Positions 22,985-34,218 of a DNA stretch of 64,000 nt are shown one piece after another. The stretch spans positions 77,347,501 to 77,411,500 of the forward strand of contig CM027384.1 in the NCBI GenBank assembly GCA_015680905.1, written 5' to 3'. Made by a program: the position numbers and the translations under genes. Under the pieces are notes generated by a model, which saw only the letters and a list, made by a program, of their open reading frames with translations, had not been told where the DNA came from and ran no database searches. The DNA is from Coptis chinensis. Lineage: Eukaryota > Streptophyta > Magnoliopsida > Ranunculales > Ranunculaceae. How positions within the stretch are numbered: position 1 is the stretch's first letter; each line of letters starts with the position of its first letter.

Positions 22985-23127
22985 TGTTAGCAGGGCTATT
23001 ATAGTATTTTTCCTATATTACCTTTGTAATTACTTTATTATCCTTTCTAGGGTTTCTATTATGATTCTATAAATATAAGTGATGAGCTTTCTCATTCACT
23101 TAACTTTTCCCTAAATTACTTTCTACA
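22985..23127 (+). repeat. Copia 3' LTR (143 bp)
   Basis: It matches the 5' LTR base for base by eye, begins TGTTAGCAGGG, ends TTCTACA, and is followed by the target copy ATAAC. Confidence 0.95.
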
Positions 23128-23724
23128 ATAACATCCTGTTTCCGGCCCTGATAGCAAGTGCAAGGATCATAGACCATATGTTTTGAAATTTATAGAATAA
23201 AGATATATGGGATAGCTAGTCAGTTGAGATGAACATATGGATTTTAGTGATACTTAGTTGCTTTCTCGTGGTGTTTGTTTGGTGAATTGCTTGACAAAAC
23301 GTCATAAAACTTACACAAACAAGAAGCGAGCACTTGCATAATAAAGACCAAGATCATAAACAGATGAGGCTTGGGAGTTCAGTTCATCGGGACAGTTGCA
23401 TATTGCATGCCCAAATCCGAGTCCTAACTTGGAAACAAAGAACACATAGCAAGACATTGTATGACTCATTTAAGTTTGAAGTGTTTGATCGAATTCCGAG
23501 CATCTTAAACCAACAAAATAAACATATATAGGAACAAAGAAGAGAATGTTAGAGCCATTTATAACCTCCACTCGTGTTTGTAGTTGAATAAAAAGGAAAA
23601 AAGTGAATCCCTGGAAATACAAAAAAGTGAAAAAACATGCACAAAGAAGAAAAAAAAATTGTTTAGAATTCAGAATTCATTTTTGGAACGTACTCTCAAT
23701 ATTTTTATTTCATGGTCATTCTCA
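23128..23724. other. Spacer and probable 3' UTR of WOX5
   Basis: No coding region is seen. The right part, next to the WOX5 stop at 23725, should contain its 3' UTR. Short A-rich tracts occur at 23590-23660. Confidence 0.5.
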
Positions 23725-24465
23725 TTACAAAAAACTCAAACGAAGATCTAATGGTGGATAACCAATCTCACTCTCCATGCCACACCACGCATATGCTGTA
23801 TTTTCCGTCCATTCATTTCGGCATATTCTTAGCTTCTCTGGTTCCAGTTCATCATAAGAATTCAATGGAAATAACTGAAGTGTTTCGGTCACTCTTTTGG
23901 GCTCAGTAACTTGATCAATCTCTGTAAAATCTGCAAAACAATACAAATAGCTTATTTAAAATCCAAAAGTCTATACTACTGTATTAGGAAGATCCAACAC
24001 TAAGTAACTAGCTCTCCGCTCTGAGACCATACGCTAAAGTAACTAAGTATTTGCCAACGAGCAGAAAGCTAATTAAGAAAGTAGAATCTTAAAATGTTGA
24101 TTCATTGCTATTTACATTCTTCGAAACTTACATGTTGCAGGTAAAGGTTTCTCATCAGCTTCCTTTAAGGCTCCATCATCATCAACAGATACTCTACGAC
24201 GTTTCTGTCTTTCTCTGGCTTTATGGTTTTGAAACCAATAGAAAACATTCTTACTTTCTATCTTACCATAAAAGCTGAGTTGAGAAGAAATCTTTTGTAT
24301 CTGATCAGTACTTGGAGTTCGTAGTCCAGACCGAAACAAATCAGTCAGAACTTTAACTTGTTCTGCTGTCGGATTCCATCTTCCACACTTAGTTCCTCCA
24401 ACATTACCACTACTGTTTCTACCTCCAGTTGCTCTAATATAAAAACCTGACATCCCTTCTTCCAT
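23725..24465 (-). CDS. WOX5: WUSCHEL-related homeobox protein, WOX5/WOX7 type
   Basis: There are two exons, 24465-24132 and 23930-23725, with a 201-bp intron (donor GTAAGT, acceptor TTTTGCAG). The join is in frame and gives 179 residues, close to the 182 of Arabidopsis WOX5. Residues 25-91 form the WOX homeodomain (TKCGRWNP at the start, [20 protein letters not shown] in helix 3). The WUS box TLQLFPL lies at 128-134 and an EAR-like LDLRL at 172-176. The start MEEGMSGF is the first ATG after a TATA box. In the family, WOX5 is a nuclear transcriptional repressor that keeps root stem cells undifferentiated from the quiescent centre. No disabling change is seen. Orthology to WOX5 rather than WOX7 is an inference. 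Confidence 0.95.
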
Positions 24466-24556
24466 ATCTACTTTTCTTCTTCTTCTTTCCTGCAAAACTC
24501 TGTCTCACTTCTGATCTTCTTGTTCTGAACTCAAAATAATCGACATTTCTGCGCAC

Positions 24557-24563
24557 ATTTATA
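24557..24563 (-). promoter_or_regulatory. TATA box of WOX5
   Basis: TATAAAT on the minus strand lies about 95 bases before the ATG. Transcription would then begin near 24530 and leave a 5' UTR of roughly 65 bases. Confidence 0.6.
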
Positions 24564-24569
24564 CATGGA

Positions 24570-27500
24570 ATATGATTATATCTTTTATGCTTTTGTTTCT
24601 TAGTTTAATGAAGTTGAGGGGTTGGTTAGAATTGTTTATTTGAGTTTGGTTTGATTCTAGGAGGGATTTGATAGTGGTAGTGTTTTGTTTTGTTTTTTTT
24701 GTGTAGAGAGACATCCATAAAAGCTGCCACTGTTCAACGTTCAGATCACCGAGGAGAGACAGACAGTAAGTTTTCAAAAACTTTAGATCAGTTTTATATT
24801 GTTTTTGTTATATAAAATCTAGACTAGAGAATAAATCCAACAGAGCATTTCTGATTCCGACAATGTTGAGATTTTGGAGTGAAAATTGTGAACATTTCTG
24901 ATTAGCTAAGTAATTGTAGTGTTTAGATCCATTGCGCCGTGCATATCACTTAGAATTTGATGCTGTAGACTATATTGCACTGTATGCATAATAAGCTTTT
25001 GACTCACGTAAAACGTGATGCTATAGACTATCGTGCGCCGTATGCATAATGTGCTTTCTGAAAAACACTTGTAAATTGTATAATGTTGCATAATGCTTAT
25101 CAATGTTAAATGTTTATTCTTTTCTGTGGGACGTTAACTGTGATTACAGAACTAAATTTAGATACGAAGACAGTTTCAATGGATAAACGTATGAGCCGTA
25201 CGTTTCAACCACATAAACTTGATACAAACCATGCATTGTGTATTAACTCGTGACTCATACTAGACATATATGCAGTTCACTGAACATTTTATGAAGCAAA
25301 AAGGGGGTCTTCCCCTGATGTAAGAGGTGATACATATTAGATGGATATATAGACTATAGAGAACTTCACTTATCATCTGATTTTGGTCAAATGCATAATT
25401 GCATAAAGTCAGTTGTGTCTACTTTCTCAAATATCCCCACTTGAGATCGATGCTTGAAAAAGAGTATGTGCTCTAAAGTGGAACAACATTTTTGTGTCAT
25501 ATATGAATTGTCAGCTGAGAACCAAGTGTCGATCTAACTTAAGTTGGTGTGTCGAATACTGTAATGAACTGATTAAGAAGCACTTGGTTAACACCAACAA
25601 CAGTTTCTGCACTGCAGTTTCTAGACGTCAAAGTAGACTCTTACGACAAATCAAATTGTTTTATCTCCATGATTTTCACTTTGTTGACTCTCAACAGATC
25701 CAGTCATATAATGTTTAGATTCAAACACCTTTTAAGGTTATAGGGACAGATATTAAGACACAACCACCAAGTTCAGGTCACCAAATGTCTAACAAAAAGT
25801 GAAACAACTTGTTTTCCTCCTGTCCTGTCTTTGGCAAACTATACTTTATTAGTTCATCTCCCACTCTCTTTAAGTTGTTTGAATAATTATAAGAGTTAGA
25901 GCATAAGACACATTCCTAACTTGGTCTAAGCAAAGTCATAAGAATCAGTTTTTAACATTTTAATATGAGTTGGGTCCGAGGGAATTTGTTGTCTTCACTT
26001 GTTTTACTTGCTCTACATGAAAAACCTATACTCGAAATCCGTTTTGCGTGCTTCAACCATTCCCTAGGCATATTCTTCTTTGCGGTTGCATGGATCATCT
26101 TCTTAAAGTCTTAAAAATTACAATAACAACAATTACATATACGAATTCAAATGCTTTCGTTAAGAAAAATTAAACTCCACAACTCACATGAAGACCTTGT
26201 ATGTTTATGTTATCTTTACTGTTTTGAAAACATTTTAGTATCAGTTTAGTCAAACGTAAGAGCATCAAACGACAAACGAATATAGTTCCAAGAGTTAGAA
26301 GGGCGAAATAAAAATAATTCCTGTACAGATTCTCCAAGTATGATAACTTCAAACTAAGAATCTTTTAATGTTACTTCCTACTTATACAATATTAGGAAAT
26401 TTAGCTTCTCAAAATGAATTTTGAAACCATATCAACTGACCATATGCAAAATGATTATACAACATCAACTGAAAACCCTAAATTGCCCAAAAAAAGAAGA
26501 AGGTGATTTAACCATTAGGGAAATTGGAACACTTAAGATTTGTTCAAACGCTAGTCTAATAATAGAAGAAATGGTCAATAGCAAACAGGGTTATCAAGCA
26601 CATTTATGTAAGGTAGTGATTTTGAAGAAAAGTGTATAATGGTATTCATTGAGCTTAAGAATAATGAGTTATCGAGTGCATATTAGAATATAGAACAGGT
26701 TGCTCAACAGTAACCTTGAATCAAGTTTCAAATAACATAAACAGAACCATATCAGAGCTGAGAAGCATATACTTCTCAGAGTAATCAAATTACTGGCTTA
26801 TAGGATAGAACATTTGAGGATCACTAAACATTTCATATATCCTCTCGTATTAATCAAAACTCGCAGATTGGGGGTGCATGAGAGCAGCTGGACACAATGA
26901 ACTCTAGAACTTACATCTAAGTGAAATTCTCTAGTTTACATTTCATCCAACTATGCTCGTTGGCTAATGGCCAAGGGCATGGAGAAAGAGAACAAGCAAT
27001 GCTTCTGTGCTTGGGTACCAGTGTCCTTTACATATCGTCTACGTTAATCAAATCCTTGGAATGTGTCTATTGCATTTCCAAGTATTTCAGAAAGAAGAGA
27101 CTAGCTAGATTTAAAAAAGAGGTGGGGATCCCAACTCAGATACACTCGTACACCTTACAGACAGAAATGTTTTTCAGTGATACTCGCGCAACGACTAAAA
27201 TAACAGTGCAAGACCTAAATCAAATGTATAAGACCTAGTCTTCATTTACTGTTAAAAAATTTGCACGCCTGAATTCAAGGTCATCCAAATTTCTGTCTTT
27301 CTTTCTTGTCCTCGTGAGGCCTGTCGGGAGTTTACTCCCCAAAGCATACTTGTTTATAATGTAAACTTGATCAATTACAAAAAAATTGATCAATTTTTTT
27401 TTGTTGGTTTAACACCAAATATGCCCATGACACATATTTAACTAGAATCAAAATGGCTTTGCCTATAGGCTATAGCAAACAAACCTACGAACGTGTTACC

Positions 27501-27719
27501 GTTCAGATGCACAATGACAAAATGTCCTGCGTTGGCTCGCACTAGTCGTGAAACGTCTCTATAAGAAAATGCTTGTTAGGCACAGTGGCACATCTTTAAG
27601 TAAGGCAGGCAAGTCTGTTTTACAATTCCGTAATGAGTTAGAGAATGAGAGGTATATGCACCTGAGTCCACGTACTTGTGTAACACACCAGTTATTTTGA
27701 ACGTCGTTAATAGTCTTCA
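24570..27719. other. WOX5 upstream region
   Basis: About 3.1 kb without a recognised gene or transposon. It should contain the WOX5 promoter and distal control elements. A 58-bp tandem duplication lies at 24959-25074. The small frames on both strands, including 105 codons at 26921-27238, show no domain and I treat them as chance. Confidence 0.5.
24959..25074. repeat. 58-bp tandem duplication upstream of WOX5
   Basis: GATGCTGTAGACTATATTGC (24959) recurs as GATGCTATAGACTATCGTGC (25017). Both are followed by a TGTATGCATAAT-like or CGTATGCATAAT block. A third partial GCGCCGTGCATA lies just upstream at 24935. It sits about 400-500 bp before the WOX5 TATA box. Confidence 0.7.
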
Positions 27720-27895
27720 TAGAGTTGTTGTTCAACCTTTATGCAAGGAATATGTATCTTCAGTGCAGAAGCCACAAACACACGGGTCACACGCGTGAAG
27801 GGATCGGACTTCCTACTGGTTTCACAAGGACATAGGAACCAGATCCGCTGACAATTATATTGTTGCAGTTACAGTCTATGTTGCCGGAACCCAAA
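27720..27895 (-). pseudogene. Second NPF transporter remnant
   Basis: On the minus strand, three frames together read a stretch homologous to the third exon of the NPF pseudogene at 30470-30890: a decayed 'FGIPA..' start, then SGSGSYVLVKPVGSP, then TRVFVASALKIHI and QQLYED. At least two frameshifts and two stops are present. It lies 1.3 kb beyond the 3' end of the larger pseudogene on the same strand, which suggests an old tandem duplication of the transporter gene. Confidence 0.75.
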
Positions 27896-28059
27896 AACGT
27901 ATTGAACAGGGGTTTACAAATGAAAGGACTTTGATACCTGTAATTAGGACAAGGAGCACAACCACTACTGTGATTTGAAATGAAAAATAAACCCTGCTTT
28001 CTATTTTCTAATCATCCACCAATTCCAGAGATGGCCTTCTGGCAAAATTTGTCCAGCAT

Positions 28060-28620
28060 TTTTTTTTTTGGCTAAAAGGGTAATTGATTAATGTAAATAG
28101 AATAAAGATTACAAGGAGAAAAAATAAGAGAAATATGATCTGAAGAAGGATATCATGTGTCTGTGTGTACCCTTCTCAATACATCAAAGGTTAATTTATG
28201 GACCTAAAGTAGGTGGTATAGTGATTCTCCAGATTTCTCATGAATGGAGGTCGGACTTCCCACCATACTTTTCGACCCTTAAGCAATGACACTCCATGTC
28301 TTGCACAGCTATCCGCTCCAGAGTTAGTTTCTCTCCATATTGGAGTGACATTGATCCATAGTGCTTGCTCTTGTCGTATCTGCCATGCTGACCTTACTCG
28401 CCAGTGCACTTGACCTGTCTGGAATGCTTTCACAACCAAGGAAGAATCAGATTCGACCCAAATGTGTCTCCATCTTAATTCCAAAGCTTTCTTGACTCCT
28501 TCCACAATAGCATAGGTTTCAGCAATTTAATTGGTTGTGATTCCTAAACCTCCCGCTGCTGCACCTAGAAATTCTCTTTCATGATTTTTGATACAAAGAG
28601 ACCTGCCAATCCAATTAACT
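28060..28620 (-). mobile_element. 5'-truncated LINE end: RNase H domain and A-rich tail
   Basis: The minus strand reads the RNase H-like domain seen at the end of plant LINE pol proteins: AETYAIVEGVKKALEL, then WVESDSSLVVKAFQ, then RETNSGADSCARHG. One stop interrupts it near 28530. A 3' region follows and ends TTACCCTTTTAGCC plus about 11 A residues at 28060-28070, the same tail as the retroposon at 4057-4274. The catalytic ESDS and the late D (SGAD) are visible. No clear target duplication was found. Confidence 0.75.
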
Positions 28621-29200
28621 GATATGAAAACTAAATAAGCTGTGTAAATGCATATAAAGGGATGGGAAAAGAGAAGGTTTAGGGCCTAAAATCTGTTGTA
28701 GTCTTGTATAACATAACCGTTATTGTGTTCGGGAGAAATATTTAATTCGTAGGATTTTACAATTAATGTAACGAAAAGTTACTTCGCTTTGGTCAGTACT
28801 TTCGCTTCTTCTATACAACCTGTTTATTTTTATAATCTTCTCTTGTAAAACTACTATGATCTATGAGATTTAAAACATTTATTTTGCATTGTGTTTGTGC
28901 AGAAATTCAGCATATTAGAGACAAGGTTATGATGAATATGATGATGATAAAACAGATACTAGAAAAAGTGCATGCTTTTTAAAGAAGAAATTGAAGCTTA
29001 GTAGTAGCAGCTTTTCTACTTGACAATATATATATTTCACTGATTTCGACTTCAACACTAAAGACAATACTCTGGCACTCTGCGACCGACGCAATAGTCA
29101 AGTGCTTCTACACATTATCAAACGATTGATTTGGATTAAACTCTAATCATCTCTGAGGTATACAAGATTCTTAATTATGTCATTTCATGTTGAATCTTCA
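28621..29200. other. Spacer 3' of the NPF pseudogene
   Basis: AT-rich, no coding region. The part next to 29201 would be the 3' UTR of the transporter gene. Confidence 0.4.
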
Positions 29201-30112
29201 TTACTCCAAAATGGGTACCAAATAAGGATTTTCTAACAACAGCAAAACAACTGTCCAAAATCCTTCTTGGGCTGCTGTTTGGTCCTCGTCTGTTTCTGAA
29301 TCCCTATAGGCATACAAAATTGCAATCATGGCATAAAGAAAAAGGTTGATCAAGCTTAATGCTGCCAATGTCCAATAGTAATTATCCAAGCGGCTTTTGT
29401 TTAGAGTATCCCCAAACCAGCTCGGTTGTCCTCCTTGTTCACTTATCCTACCAACTACAAAAACAGAAAGAACCTCCCCTACTATTCCTGCTCCAAAAAC
29501 AGCCTCAGTGAATAAAATCATGTAGTTCTTCATTGAAGCGGGAACTTGACCATGGAAAAAACTTGCAACGCTCTCACAAGCAAGTGCATCAACTCCGCCA
29601 AGAAGTAAAAACTGTGGAAGTAGCCAAAATATGGTCATGGGGATTGTGTTGTCAGGCTTCTCTAGCAAACCATGCTTTTTAATCACACTTATCCTTCTTT
29701 CCTCAACCTTTGCAGCAGTAATACAACATAGTACGGCTAGTATCATTCCAAGTGCAATCCCAATTGCTGGTGCAAATTTTCTTCTAGATTCACTCAAACC
29801 ATTTTCCATAGCCTTGTAGAACTTTGTAACCTGAGACTTTGTCATATCATAGAACATTAAGAATGTTGGTAATGGTACTTTGAGCTTTCCAACTTTACGG
29901 TTCATTTTGTTCGCTTGCTCAAGAAAGAAAGTGTTCCCTATAGACATTATTAGACCAATTGCAATAAACGTTATCCACATAGGAATCATGTGAACGGTAG
30001 TCTTAGTTTCCTCCACTTCTGTAACTGTACAAAGCGTCCATCTATTCTTCTCTTGGGCTTCTAGACTTCTAGTGATTGTGAGGGTTTGATGATGGCAGCC
30101 TTGTCTAGGCAC
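29201..30112 (-). pseudogene. NPF pseudogene, last exon (helices 7-12)
   Basis: It begins after an AG acceptor at 30113. The usual CLDKAAIIKPSQSLE is readable in one frame, then a direct 8-bp repeat (CTAGAAGT CTAGAAGC, about 30056-30071) shifts the frame to AQEKNRWTLCTVTEVEETK. From there the frame is open to the end. It contains the FFLEQANKMNR, LPQFLLLGGVDA and FFHGQVPASMK blocks typical of NPF carriers, with about six hydrophobic helices. The tail after DSETDEDQ may be shifted relative to relatives. Confidence 0.9.
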
Positions 30113-30469
30113 CTGGTTTACATCAAAATTTTATTTGCAAGTCAACATCTCAAATAGTTTAAAACCGCACCTCAGTCCTCACATAGATAAACTAAGATTT
30201 TCTTTCTAGCCACAGCGTTTTCAGTTTTTATTTCGCTACATTTCAGCGAAATATGCACATCACAACATGTTCAAGCAATTGGAGACTCCAGGCATATTCA
30301 TAGGCAGAGTACCCTGCAGTAGAATATTTAGAGGGCACCTTGCTGAAGGAGAACGAATATCACTTTATTGCAGCATAAAAGATCTGAGTTACTCGCATTA
30401 TTGTTTAGACTTTTAATTCTATATCCTTACTATCAAATGTTAGAGAAAGAAGAGAAAGCACTTTTCGCA
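30113..30469 (-). other. NPF pseudogene last intron
   Basis: The acceptor at 30113-30115 is clear. The sequence is otherwise unremarkable. Confidence 0.5.
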
Positions 30470-30890
30470 CCTTGCCCACGGGTGCTACGCTTCAAATTAT
30501 CCTTATCTCTTAGAGCAACGTTAGGCACCAACTCTTCATTAAGGTCACGCTTCTCATAGAGTTCAGAAACATCATTTGGGTGACGAATATGAATCTTGAG
30601 CGTAGAGGCCACAAAGACTCGACAAACGCGTGTGAGAGTACTCCCCTTCGGTTTCACATGTACATATGAGCCTGTCCCACTGATAAACACAAGCATCGCG
30701 ACCAAAGTACATATTGCTGGAATACCAAAACGAATGGACCAAGGCTTTATATAAGGAAGTGCAAACCCACTTACTACTGGGACTAAAATCACTGCAACAA
30801 TGCTCAGAAGTGCAAAAGCAGTGTTGCTTTCTGCCTCTGCTGTATCAGTTTGATCATTGTAAGGCTCCGCTCTAAAACCATCACTATAGC
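30470..30890 (-). pseudogene. NPF pseudogene, third exon (helices 5-6 and start of the loop)
   Basis: Open frame with AESNTAFALLSIVAVILVPV, PYIKPWSIRFGIPAICT, VFISGTGSYVHVKPKGS, RVCRVFVASTLKIHIR and VSELYEKRDL. The 3' splice donor is ambiguous (a weak AAG|GTGCG near 30466). Upstream, towards 31340, the transporter reading is lost. Confidence 0.85.
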
Positions 30891-31339
30891 ACACGTGTCC
30901 AGGTCGTATCTTCACAGCTCGTATATCTCTAGGTCATACTACGCCACCAGGACGTAACAACGACCCAAACTCAGCTCGTCCCAAATATCAGATACAGCCA
31001 TACATGGAAACAAATGATCTACCGCGATCCTGAGGCTTAGTCGGCGCACCAATGAAGGAGACATTTACTTTGTAACAGCAGAAGTAATGATGGATCATCA
31101 AGATAGTACAAAATATGGATCTACACTTGATAACAGCCTGGAGCAAATAAAGAAGGTCAGCTCAAACATCTATAAGTAGATAGAGATGAACTACGTAAGA
31201 CTTGATTCAAGTTCACCCAAAAAACTTGACATGTAGGCAATTCTTATCCCAAGAAAGAGTGCATCCATTCCCTATCAACCTTAACATCAGGTCGTAGATA
31301 CAAATCTGCACCTCTACAATCATCTTGATTTTGTTATGC

Positions 31340-31513
31340 TATGAATGCTTCTAAAGATACCAAGTGACCAGCTACGCCAACTGCTATTTAAGGTAATGCC
31401 GTGTAAAGAAGTATTTTTTGTACATCACTAACACATGCAGTTTCATATGTGCTACATGTCCCTGTGGCCTTTGAAAGAACCGGAGGGGTTGACATTGATA
31501 AAAATCCTAGACC
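31340..31513 (-). pseudogene. NPF pseudogene, second exon with two stops
   Basis: The acceptor TTTTTGCAG is at 31514. The exon reads GLGFLSMSTPPVLSKATGTC, a conserved NPF5 block, then DVQKILLYTALP, a stop where relatives have A/L, then IAVGVAGHLVSLEAFIA and a second stop where relatives have the conserved E of FxxEQ. It joins in phase 0 to the exon ending at 34219. Confidence 0.9.
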
Positions 31514-31880
31514 CTGCAAAAATTTAGGAATCATTGGTGAGAATATATTCTAGGATCTTGAAGATATTTACTGTTAGCTTTGGATGGAAACAAACAATTT
31601 TTTTTTCAAACTTTTTTATAGCATTTCTGACAATGCATTCTAGGAGTGAATATGAAAGGTATGGTATGTACCACTTTGACTTAACTACTGCGTATACATT
31701 TCCACTTTATATATATATAAGGGTTAACGAGTATTACCCCTTCCTAGATGAGCCAATTAGGATTTCCCCCCCACTAGATGGGAAATTAGGGTCTCCCCCC
31801 AAATACACACAAAAAGAACACTGTCAACCCCCAATTTGATTTTTTTTTTTTTTTTTGTAGGGGGGGGTGGTAATACTTGT

Positions 31881-32111
31881 TGTTGAAGTATGTAAAGTAT
31901 CCCACGTTTCTATAAGTGTGGATACGTATTTAGTAGTTATTGTTTTGAGTAGCTTGACACCTAAGTAAGTCAAGTATAAATATATGAACTAAGGGATAGA
32001 GAAATAACACTCTTGAACCCTATTCTCCCAGCTTCCACTCTTCTCCATTCTTCTCATTCTTGGTTTTCCTATTATAACAATGTCACAACTCTCCTAATAT
32101 CACCACTAACA
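31881..32111 (+). repeat. 5' LTR of the non-autonomous element
   Basis: Starts TGTTGAAGTATG and ends CCACTAACA. A TATA-like AAGTATAAATATATG is present in the middle. Copy at 33867-34097. Confidence 0.9.
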
Positions 32112-33144
32112 TAGTATCGAAGCATCAGGTAATCTAAGTTTAGTGGTATGTTATGAGAGGTATCCTCAAAATCAATATACAAGAAAAAAAAAATCAATTC
32201 TTTTTTAGTTTTCAGAGTATTCAAGTTTTAATCTTTCTCATAAGAAAAGACCAACAAAGTTTGAAGTTCTTCTGTCTCGATTCATAGGGGAGCGCCTATA
32301 CTTTTGCCCTCAATCATAGGCGTGCGCCCATCTGTATGAAATAACACATTTCTGCCGGTGTTTGCTAATCTAGTCTTCTCTTTCTCTAGATGAACTCTTT
32401 TTGAAAGCTCTTTAGTTGACAAGGCTCAAGCTTATCTGCCTTTTATTATTTTTGGTGATAAATGTTTCTTTGAGTTGGAGATTTTATTTTCCGACGAGCA
32501 GATCTGGTGCTGTTCTCGTTGATTTTTTTTTATGCTCTTGTGTTCGAGGTACTGTTCACGGCACTATTCCTCGCTACTGTCCGAGGTACTGTTCAAGCCA
32601 CTATTCACCTGTTCAAATATTTTCTAGCCTATGCTTTGTCTATTGGAGTATGGAGTATTGTTATTTAAAGTGGGCATTGGTTGGTATTTAGTCGTATTGG
32701 TGAACAAAGTATTTGTCTTCCGTTTCCGCATCCAAGTTACATGTTTGTTAAAATGCTCAGCTATGTTTTGTGGTAGTTATCCACCTACTCTAAGTATCTC
32801 TTGTTTTGCTTTGTTCTTTGAAGTGGGTATTTGTTGGCTGTATAACTTTGGGGATGGTTAGTTTTTTGTTTGCGTTGGTATTTGGTTTCTTCCGTTTCAA
32901 GTTCAAGTCGGAATAAACAAGTCTTTGTATGTTCCAACTCAGACTTATATATTCCAACTTGAGGGGGGAGAATATGGAGATATGAGGACATTGAGTAGTA
33001 TTTGAGGCAAAGAGAATATGGAGACATATGTGGAAGAGTACTCATGTCTTCATATTCCATCATGTCTTGGAGTACTCACTTTATCCGGGCGTGCCCCTCC
33101 CCCTCTTGGCATCTCAACAGTATGAGCAATGACATCCCCACTAT

Positions 33145-33490
33145 TAAGTATTCATCACTCAGGTTGCAGTCACGCCTTAACTGCACTATTTAGCTCTCAG
33201 GTAGCAATCATGCCTAAACTGCACTCATCTATTCAGGTAGCAGTCAAGACTAAACTGCACTCATGTTTCCGATAGCAATCATGCCTAAACTGCACTCATC
33301 TATTCATGTAGCAGTCAAGCCTAAACTGCACTCATGTTTCCAGTAGTAGTCATGCTTAAACTGCACTTATCTATTCAACAGGTAGTAGTCAAGCCTAAAC
33401 TGCACTTATATATTCAAATAGCAGTCATGCCTAAACTGCAGTCTTCATTATTCATGTAGCAGTCAAGCATTAATTGCACTCTTCAGTATT
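33145..33490 (+). repeat. Minisatellite, about 36-bp unit, 9 copies
   Basis: The core 'GTAGCAGTCA.GCCTAAACTG' recurs with CTGCACT starting near 33181, 33219, 33255, 33290, 33326, 33361 and 33400, and variants near 33436 and 33474. The period is 35-39 bp. Alternate units differ in 'AAGCC' versus 'ATGCC', hinting at a two-unit higher-order period. Confidence 0.9.
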
Positions 33491-33866
33491 CAATATTTAG
33501 GAGTACCCAAAACAGTATTTTGTTGACTTCAACAGTGATTAATAGTAGCAACCAAGAAGCGCAAATCAAATCAGTGTTATTATTTGCAATTTGTATTGTG
33601 ACAGTCATAATAGCAAATGGAGTGAGCAGCAACCAAGCAGTGCACCACTAAACATGTGTTATGGTTACAGTTTGTGACTATGGGACTACTTCAGTATTCA
33701 GGTTAGGCCCAACTGACAGTTTCATTTTCTAGAACGTCTCAACAGTTGTTCGAGTTCTTAAACTAAAAACAATTCTATGACGAAAGGAGGAACAATATTC
33801 TTATCTTTATTTCTGTCATCCAAGTTGTAATATACATAATTTGCATAATTACAACTTGAGAGGGAG

Positions 33867-34097
33867 TGTTAAAGTATGTAAAGTATCACACGTTTCTATA
33901 AGTGTGAATACGTATTTAGTAGTTGCTGTTTTGAGTAACTTGACACCCAAGTAAGTTAAGTATAAATATATGAACTAAGGGATAGAAAAATAACACTCTC
34001 GAACCCTATTCTCCCAGCCTCCACTCTTCTCCATTCTTTTCCTTCTTAGTTTTCCTATTACAACAATGTCACAACTCTCTTAGCATCACCACTAACA
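33867..34097 (+). repeat. 3' LTR of the non-autonomous element
   Basis: Starts TGTTAAAGTATG and ends CACTAACA, preceded by GAGAGGGAG. Confidence 0.9.
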
Positions 34098-34218
34098 CTC
34101 GTTAACCCTATATATAATAACAATCTTCCTTTGATGGTATAATGAGTTTGAAAATTCACACGAAAATCATCATTCATAGATAACCATGGGCTTTAAGAAA
34201 CATGTTGGAAGAACTTAC

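Larger units (their letters stand above)
18778..23127 (+). mobile_element. Ty1/copia element with identical 143-bp LTRs
   Basis: Both LTRs are 143 bp and I find no difference between them. The target duplication ATAAC is at 18773-18777 and 23128-23132. The primer-binding site follows the 5' LTR and a purine tract precedes the 3' LTR. The internal region carries gag and pol in the normal copia order but broken by many shifts, and the gag N-terminal part is largely missing. At 4350 bp it is shorter than a usual full copia element. Confidence 0.95.
31881..34097 (+). mobile_element. Non-autonomous copia-type LTR element (2217 bp)
   Basis: LTRs of 231 bp lie at 31881-32111 and 33867-34097 (TGTTGAAGTATG/TGTTAAAGTATG to CACTAACA) and differ at several bases. 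The primer-binding site TAGTATCGAAGCA follows the 5' LTR and resembles the initiator Met type. Purine tract GAGAGGGAG precedes the 3' LTR. The target copies CTTGT (31876-31880) and CTCGT (34098-34102) differ at one base. The 1.75-kb interior has no gag or pol and contains a minisatellite, so it depended on proteins from another element. It lies in an intron of the NPF pseudogene. Confidence 0.9.
31721..34108. mobile_element. Small MITE in an NPF intron, split by a retroelement
   Basis: The left end GGGTTAACGAGTATTACCCC (31721) is inverse to GGTAATAC (31869) joined across the retroelement to CTCGTTAACCC (to 34108). TATATATA lies on both outer flanks. Without the inserted element (31881-34097) and one 5-bp target copy it is roughly 165 bp. 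The superfamily cannot be assigned from these ends. Confidence 0.65.

Noticed and set aside
26921..27238. Plus-strand frame of 105 codons upstream of WOX5
   Set aside because: No domain, no promoter or splice context, and mixed composition; most likely chance.
33145..33490. CRISPR-like array of 36-bp units
   Set aside because: Units are adjacent and similar throughout, with no unique spacers, in a plant retroelement; it is a minisatellite.
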